From the NCBI RefSeq assembly GCF_900016645.1, contig NZ_CDGJ01000111.1: 37,908 nucleotides of DNA; one strand, written 5' to 3'. How positions within the stretch are numbered: position 1 is the first letter of the stretch; each line of letters starts with the position of its first letter. The position numbers and the translations under genes are program-made. The notes beneath the pieces are model-generated. The model was not told the origin of the DNA. It did no database searches and saw nothing but the letters and a program-made list of their open reading frames with translations. Origin of the DNA: Acididesulfobacillus acetoxydans. GTDB lineage: Bacteria; Bacillota; Desulfitobacteriia; Desulfitobacteriales; Desulfitobacteriaceae. Below are positions 34,046 to 37,908 of this stretch, in pieces.

Positions 34046-34927
34046 TTAAAAGCGCTTTTTCGCAATGACACGCCGAATTTGGGCGAGATTCTCCAGCGTC
34101 TCTTGTTCTCTCTTCATCGCCACTCCGACATAGAGTGTGTCCAGGATGCTCAGCTGCGCAAAACGTGCCGCCATGGCCTCCGTGCGAAACTGGCTTTCCA
34201 CGCTGGAAGCGACAAAACAAACCGTAGACATTTTGCCCAGGGGCGTCTTGTTGTAGTCCGTCACGCTGATCACCTTGGCCCCCCGATCGCGCGCCTCTTT
34301 AACCGCTTCATAGACGTCCTTGTTTGTCCCCGAGTGGGAGATGGCCACCACTAAATCCTTTTCATTGAGCAAAACGGCAGACATAACTTGAAGATGGCTG
34401 TCCGTTACCGCACTGCACTGGATTCCGGTCCGGAGAAACTTATGGTAAGCGTCCAGCGCCAGCACCGCGGAACCTCCGCAGCCGTAGAATTCGACCCGCC
34501 TGGCTTGGGCGAGCAGTTCTACTGCCTGTTCCAGTGAGGCAGGATCCAAAAGCCGCAAGGTATCTTCAATCGCGTTCGTGTTGGCGCGGAAAACCTTGCG
34601 CGCGATGAGAGCCAGAGAATCTTCCTCGTCCACATCTTCTTTAATGTTCGCCGTCGGTTCGATGGCCGCCGAAGCCAAAGCGATCTTTAAAGCTTGGAAT
34701 CCGTCAAACCCCAAGCGCTTGGAAAAGCGGAAAATGCTGGCCTCCGCGCAGCGGCAGGCCTCCGCTACCTCCGTAATGGATTGCCGGATAAACTGGTGCG
34801 GGTGTTCCAGCAAGTAGTTGGCAATCCGCTGCTCCGTAATAGAAAACTTGTTGCTTAGGGCTTTGAGGCTGCTGAAAACTTCGCCCGGGTAATGCTCCTG
34901 TTTGATCTCGGCCCCCCCTCTCTTCAT
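34046..34927 (-). CDS. RpiR-family regulator (HTH + SIS), gluconate operon
   Basis: A 293-residue regulator. The N-terminal RpiR HTH (about 20-80) reads FSITEQRIANYLLEHPHQFI, then EVAEACRCAEASIFRFSKRLGF. The C-terminal SIS phospho-sugar domain (about 125-255) includes VEFYGCGGSAVLALDAYHKFL and VVAISHSGTNKDVYEAVKEAR, which would bind 6-phosphogluconate or a similar ligand. It is the first gene of the operon and is preceded by a strong promoter and a near-palindromic site, so it likely controls itself and the catabolic genes. ATG 34927 is the only good start, though its ribosome site (AGAGA) is weak. Confidence 0.92.
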   Translation of the reverse strand: MKRGGAEIKQEHYPGEVFSSLKALSNKFSITEQRIANYLLEHPHQFIRQSITEVAEACRCAEASIFRFSKRLGFDGFQALKIALASAAIEPTANIKEDVDEEDSLALIARKVFRANTNAIEDTLRLLDPASLEQAVELLAQARRVEFYGCGGSAVLALDAYHKFLRTGIQCSAVTDSHLQVMSAVLLNEKDLVVAISHSGTNKDVYEAVKEARDRGAKVISVTDYNKTPLGKMSTVCFVASSVESQFRTEAMAARFAQLSILDTLYVGVAMKREQETLENLAQIRRVIAKKRF

Positions 34928-34974
34928 TCTCTAAGAACATGGAGCGCTTAGGCCTTGTCCCCTATCTAAATAGT

Positions 34975-35018
34975 ATTATAATAAAAAAACTTTCATCGAT
35001 CAATGTAAAAAATTTTCA
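34975..35018 (-). promoter_or_regulatory. Promoter and probable RpiR operator of the gluconate operon
   Basis: On the minus strand TTGATC (34998-35003) and a perfect TATAAT (34975-34980) are separated by exactly 17 bases, giving a start near 34968. Directly upstream of the -35 lies the near-palindrome TGAAAATTTTTTACA (35004-35018), and a similar TGAAAGTTTTTTTA repeats 22 bases downstream between -35 and -10. Two such direct copies fit binding of an RpiR-type dimer that blocks RNA polymerase. Confidence 0.7.
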
Positions 35019-35243
35019 TCATCCACACTCTTTCAACCGGTTCTCCGAAATCCCCTGGCCGTTTTCACCCACTTCAACTCTCGTCCATTCGCCTTCTTTG
35101 CCGACGCGCACTTTGAGCGGCCCTTTATGGGTCACGTTTTTCATGCTGTGGATAAAGTCGTTTTCCGCCAACGGCTGCAGGATCAAACCCGGAACAGGCA
35201 ACTGAAGTGCGTTCCCTGTTAGCGGCCACTCTAATCTGGACTG
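35019..35243 (-). pseudogene. LytS/YesM-type histidine kinase remnant (ATPase N-box piece)
   Basis: A frame of about 75 codons without a start resembles the ATP-binding part of LytS-type sensor kinases: LPVPGLILQPLAENDFIHSM matches the N-box (LQPLVENAIKHG), and RVEVGENGQGISENRLKECG matches the following D-x-G-x-G region. The N-box His is altered in place and the rest of the kinase is absent on both sides. It directly abuts the gluconate promoter, so it is a relic of a former gene. Confidence 0.6.
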
Positions 35244-35316
35244 GCATGAGCGAAGTATTTTGGACTGTGTCCGTCAGTCCGTCAAAAGGTCATAGCATAG
35301 CAAAAAAAAGGGCGGT

Positions 35317-35328
35317 TACCCTAGGGTA
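35317..35328. repeat. 12-bp perfect palindrome in the gap downstream of the kinase remnant
   Basis: TACCCTAGGGTA lies at 35317-35328 and pairs further, with one interruption, as GG-T...CC. The surrounding 275 bases (35244-35518) hold no frame that I recognise. It may be a protein-binding site or part of an inactive element. Confidence 0.35.
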
Positions 35329-35518
35329 CCGACTCCTACTGCGCTCTGAGCCAAGTGGTGGCAATCCGCTCAAAACAGGATTAATCGTGAAAGATTCGGT
35401 CCAAAATCCTGATCGCTGAACCACGTTCTGACCAGGCTGTTCAAAGTGTCGGGCATAGCCCAGGGATAAGTGTGCTTCGCCCCCTTGATAAGAACCCCTT
35501 TGGCATTGGGGCATTGTC

Positions 35519-35770
35519 TTACCCGCCGCTCTCTAACAAAGGTTCATACATCATTGTCGCATGGTTCTCCGTGATCCGTTCATCCGCAATTTGTCTGCCG
35601 CCCTCATCCCAGACTTTGCGCTTGATCACATTGTGGCGGACGTACTCTCCCCACCACTCCTGCGTTATGGCGTGTTCGCTTTCATAGACCTCATATCTAA
35701 GGCGTATTTTGGAGCGGGCGGTCGGTCTGCGCGCTGAGGGACTATATCTCAGAGCCAGCTCATCACTCCC
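35519..35770 (-). pseudogene. Unrecognised ORF with probable frameshift near its start
   Basis: An open minus-strand frame of about 80 codons ends at a stop (35519-35521) and contains a sensible polar sequence (KIRLRYEVYESEHAITQEWW, GEYVRHNVIKRKVWDEGG, NHATMMYEPLLESGG). No ATG, GTG or TTG starts it. A GTGATG behind GAGGGAG at the end of the upstream gene begins in another frame and stops after four codons; one inserted base would join it to the frame. It is therefore either a frameshifted small gene or one using a non-standard start. I do not recognise its family. Confidence 0.4.
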
Positions 35771-35972
35771 TCTCTTTTCCTTGAACTTCTTCTTCCTTCT
35801 TCATCATGCTCAGGCTGTCCACAATTCCCTTTAATGTCCTGTCAATATTGTTCATCTTGCGAATAAACCAGATGAGTACGATTAAGACTATGACCCAAGG
35901 TGTCAGAGACATCAGAAAATATGCCAAGACCGTCAATGTTGGAGGTGTCAAAAACCCGGGATAAACAGGCAT
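35763..35972 (-). CDS. Small single-TM protein with charged tail
   Basis: A 69-residue protein. One hydrophobic helix (LTVLAYFLMSLTPWVIVLIV, then LIWFIRKM) is followed by a charged, helical tail (NNIDRTLKGIVDSLSMMKKE). ATG 35972 follows AAAGGGGGGAAG by about 4 bases; an upstream in-frame start (36146) has no similarity or ribosome site. No family is recognised; the form is that of small membrane-anchored adaptor proteins. Confidence 0.7.
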   Translation of the reverse strand: MPVYPGFLTPPTLTVLAYFLMSLTPWVIVLIVLIWFIRKMNNIDRTLKGIVDSLSMMKKEEEVQGKERE

Positions 35973-36147
35973 GTACTTCCCCCCTTTCCTCTGCCCCATC
36001 GCTGGACTCAAGGCGTCGCTCAAGCGAGAATCCCCCGTGAAGAAATATTTCCTTAAGACGGGCCGCTTTCCGTCAGCACCCACCCCCTGTGCAAACTTTT
36101 CTCTCATCTTCAGAGCCGTCAGGAATTTCCCTTCCTCCTGCGTCACC

Positions 36148-36654
36148 CTAAACGAATTCTTTTTCCAGAACGAGGATATCCCTGGACAGAGTTCTGTTTT
36201 GCTTCACATACGCTTTGACCTCTCCGGTCTCCCTGTATCCCATCTTTCTCCAAAAGCTAAGTCCTCTTGAATCGCCGACCAAAACTCCCAAACGTATTTT
36301 CTCAAATTTCTGTGAAATGATCCATTCTTCCAAAGCCAGATAGGCCTTTTCCCCGATCCCCTTTCCCCGGCTGGCCGGATCCAACAGCATTAAGCCGAGA
36401 TTCAAGGTTTTCGGGTCCGGATAGCCCCGGAGCACGTCAAACAAACCCACCGATTCTTGTGCTTCATTGGCTATGCCAAATAGCACCTTGTGACTTTTCT
36501 CTACGCCATCAGGCCTTTCACTGAACAGTTCCAGAGCCGCACCGGGTCTAACCGGCTCTTCGTCCTCGAACGTGAGGTAATCGGAACATCTCTCGAGCAG
36601 AGCCTGGACGTTCGGAAGATCTTCTCTTGTGAGTTCTCTCAGCGTAATTTTCAC
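36148..36654 (-). CDS. GNAT-family N-acetyltransferase
   Basis: A 168-residue acetyl-CoA-dependent acetyltransferase. The opening MKITLRELTREDLPNVQALL, motif A with the pyrophosphate loop (LNLGLMLLDPASRGKGIGEKAY) and the final region (GLSFWRKMGYRETGEVKAYV) are all typical. GTG 36654 follows GGAGG by about 8 bases. The substrate cannot be told from the sequence. It lies 175 bases upstream of the one-TM gene on the same strand and 200 bases after the racemase gene, with no obvious functional link. Confidence 0.9.
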   Translation of the reverse strand: MKITLRELTREDLPNVQALLERCSDYLTFEDEEPVRPGAALELFSERPDGVEKSHKVLFGIANEAQESVGLFDVLRGYPDPKTLNLGLMLLDPASRGKGIGEKAYLALEEWIISQKFEKIRLGVLVGDSRGLSFWRKMGYRETGEVKAYVKQNRTLSRDILVLEKEFV

Positions 36655-36851
36655 TCCATCATCCTCCTCAGTTCTGGCACCGCGTCTCTAACATCTAAGG
36701 GTTCACGATCTCGGGTTATAGCTCATAGTGCAATCACCCGATGTCGCAAACCCTCTGTGTGACAAACCTATCCCAGACAACCGACTCCAAAGAAACTCTA
36801 ACCTTGGTACAGCGGATTCCCTCGTCTTTAACGCAAGGATATCAGGAATTT

Positions 36852-37541
36852 CTAACTAAGCGCAAATTCGACTGCCCCTTGCGCGTGAAGCAACGTGGTA
36901 TCGAATATCGGGACACTGGAGTCCTCCCGCTTAACCAACAGTCCGATTTCGGTGCAGCCCAGAACAATGCTGTCAGCCCCTCGTTCAATTAAATCTGAGA
37001 TAATTCTTCGGTACTTTGCTCTTGATTCGTCCACAATACGTCCCAGGCAAAGTTCCTGAAAAATGACCGTATTGACAAAACCCCGGTCCCTTTCCTCCGG
37101 AACCAGAACCTTTAGGCCCTGAGCTTCAAGACGCGCTCTGTAGAAGTCCTGTTCCATGGTGTATTTCGTTCCCAGGAGCCCTACCGTCTTTTTGCCCTCC
37201 GCAAGCACGCGCCGGGCCGTAATATCCGCAATATGAAGCAAAGGAATCCGGACGCTCGCTTCAATTTCCGTTGCGACCTTGTGCATGGTATTCGTCAAAA
37301 TGAGCAAGAAATCCGCCCCGGCGGCTTCAAGACTGCGGGCAGCATCAGCCAAGATCCGGCCCGCTTTCTCCCATTCCCCGTTTCTCTGGCAGGTCTCGAT
37401 TTCTTCGAAATCCACACTGTACAGAATACACTTGGCCGAGTGCAGACCGCCCAGTCGGCATTTCACTTCCTCATTAAGGATGCGGTAATATTCCAAGGAC
37501 GACTCCCAACTCATTCCTCCGATTAAGCCAATCGTCTTCAT
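36852..37541 (-). CDS. ygeA: YgeA-type aspartate/glutamate racemase
   Basis: A 229-residue PLP-independent racemase. The pattern closely follows E. coli YgeA: MKTIGLIGGMSWESSLEYYR, LTNTMHKVA, LLGTKYTMEQDFYRARLE, FQELCLGRIVDESRAKY and GCTEIGLLV. The first catalytic position is Thr83 (not Cys), the second is Cys196; E. coli YgeA (L-Asp/Glu-specific) has the same Thr/Cys pair, whereas most family members have two Cys. The upstream leader has two hairpins, one of which covers the ribosome site. Confidence 0.92.
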   Translation of the reverse strand: MKTIGLIGGMSWESSLEYYRILNEEVKCRLGGLHSAKCILYSVDFEEIETCQRNGEWEKAGRILADAARSLEAAGADFLLILTNTMHKVATEIEASVRIPLLHIADITARRVLAEGKKTVGLLGTKYTMEQDFYRARLEAQGLKVLVPEERDRGFVNTVIFQELCLGRIVDESRAKYRRIISDLIERGADSIVLGCTEIGLLVKREDSSVPIFDTTLLHAQGAVEFALS

Positions 37542-37553
37542 CTGTATAAATCC

Positions 37554-37600
37554 GCCTTTCTGCGAAAGGCACCGATGGGGTTATGAAACAAAAACCCATC
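37554..37600 (-). promoter_or_regulatory. Leader with two hairpins, one hiding the racemase ribosome site
   Basis: On the minus strand, GCCTTTC-GCA-GAAAGGC (37554-37570) forms a perfect 7-bp stem with a 3-base loop. Its 3' arm contains the only likely ribosome site (AAAGGCGG), 10 bases before ATG 37541. A second hairpin lies just upstream (37574-37600; arms GATGGGTT and AACCCCATC with one bulge). This suggests translational or attenuation-type control; no known riboswitch was recognised. Confidence 0.5.
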
Positions 37601-37645
37601 ATCCTTTCACTCTTTTTGTGCTATCCTCCTCTTGTAGGTCGCTGG

Positions 37646-37848
37646 TATACTACAGAACCCGAGGAGGTGAGTGGCGGGGCTGTATAGCGGCAACCCCGTA
37701 TGTGTATATGGTGTCGGTCATCCGTTAAGGCATCAATGAATGGCGCAAAACAGTAGCCCGTAAACTTATCTCTTCCGAAGTTGACTCGATTTCGCCGGAT
37801 GACCAGTCCCTGCCATCCCTACAAGTATTTTTGCTGGAGGTACTTCTT
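37646..37848 (+). ncRNA. Candidate IS110 bridge RNA (left-end non-coding RNA)
   Basis: The 200 bases before the IS110 recombinase start lack a gene but are structured. An extended -10 (TG-G-TATACT, 37643-37651) would start an RNA near 37658. Then come a CGGGG/CCCCG stem (37675-37679 and 37694-37698) and a long-range perfect pairing, GGTCATCCG (37716-37724) with CGGATGACC (37796-37804), closing a 71-base loop. In IS110-group elements such as IS621 the left-end non-coding DNA encodes a bridge RNA with two internal loops that pair with target and donor DNA, so position and size fit well. The exact ends and loops are not resolved. Confidence 0.55.
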
Positions 37849-37908
37849 TTGTTCAAAATCTTTCGTAAAAACTGCTGTGGACTTGATGTCCACAAAACCT
37901 GGATCTAT
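37849..37908 (+). CDS. IS110-family transposase/recombinase, N-terminus only (cut by window end)
   Basis: The last 20 codons of the window read LFKIFRKNCCGLDVHKTWIY, the start of the IS110-family recombinase (RuvC-like DEDD domain; the Asp of GLDVHKTW is its first catalytic residue). The start is TTG 37849, with GGAGG 8 bases upstream. The rest of the protein, the Tnp-20 domain and the right end lie beyond the window. It is preceded by the likely bridge RNA segment, as expected for IS110-group elements. Confidence 0.8.
   Translation, partial: MFKIFRKNCCGLDVHKTWIY

Overview
The window looks like chromosomal DNA of an anaerobic, mid-GC Firmicute, probably a Clostridia/Peptococcaceae-type organism such as a Desulfitobacterium or Desulfosporosinus relative. 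This is an inference. It rests on strong AGGAGG-type ribosome sites, frequent GTG/TTG starts, a glycyl radical enzyme with its activase, a tungsten-type aldehyde:ferredoxin oxidoreductase, YraN and YifB/ComM, and OmpR-type two-component genes. No rRNA, tRNA or CRISPR array was seen.

Layout. (1) 1-2.3 kb, minus strand: a LysR regulator overlaps an ECF-type ABC ATPase gene that is cut off at its second ATPase domain; a group II intron begins at base 291 and runs off the window. (2) 2.4-8.4 kb, plus strand: a family III CoA-transferase, an MFS carrier, a YfcC-family carrier, a small membrane protein and a C45-type Ntn hydrolase. This reads as an uptake, amide hydrolysis and CoA-transfer route, divergent from the LysR gene. 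(3) 8.4-9.4 kb: a PD-(D/E)XK (Rpn-like) nuclease. (4) 9.5-16.3 kb, the most interesting part: a TetR regulator, a glycyl radical enzyme with an SCP2 lipid-binding domain fused to its N-terminus, its radical-SAM activase (4-bp overlap) and an aldehyde ferredoxin oxidoreductase. (5) 16.4-20.3 kb: a zone of decay and recombination with an azlD stub, a DUF4160/DUF2442 pair, a metallohydrolase tail, a glycosidase-like fragment joined to a nitrilase lacking its first part, and one complete nitrilase. (6) 20.4-29.8 kb, minus strand: ECF sigma and anti-sigma genes, a B-box membrane protein, YraN, an OmpR-type response regulator, a histidine kinase, YifB/ComM, and a HEAT-like/MGMT fusion carrying a frameshift. 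Repeat-rich spacers separate several of these. (7) 30-35 kb, minus strand: a gluconate-type operon (RpiR regulator, FGGY kinase, 6-phosphogluconate dehydrogenase, MFS transporter) behind a clear promoter with an RpiR-like site. (8) 35-37.5 kb: a LytS-like kinase remnant, a damaged small ORF, a one-TM protein, a GNAT acetyltransferase and a YgeA-type Asp/Glu racemase. (9) 37.6 kb to the end: the left end of an IS110-family element, with a structured non-coding segment where a bridge RNA would lie and the first 20 codons of the recombinase.

How the parts may work together. In region 4 the GRE probably produces an aldehyde that the AOR oxidises with ferredoxin; the SCP2 domain hints at a hydrophobic substrate, and the TetR protein probably senses it. 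In region 7 gluconate (or a close relative) would be imported, phosphorylated and decarboxylated to a pentose phosphate. All functions come from reading the sequence; no database search was possible.
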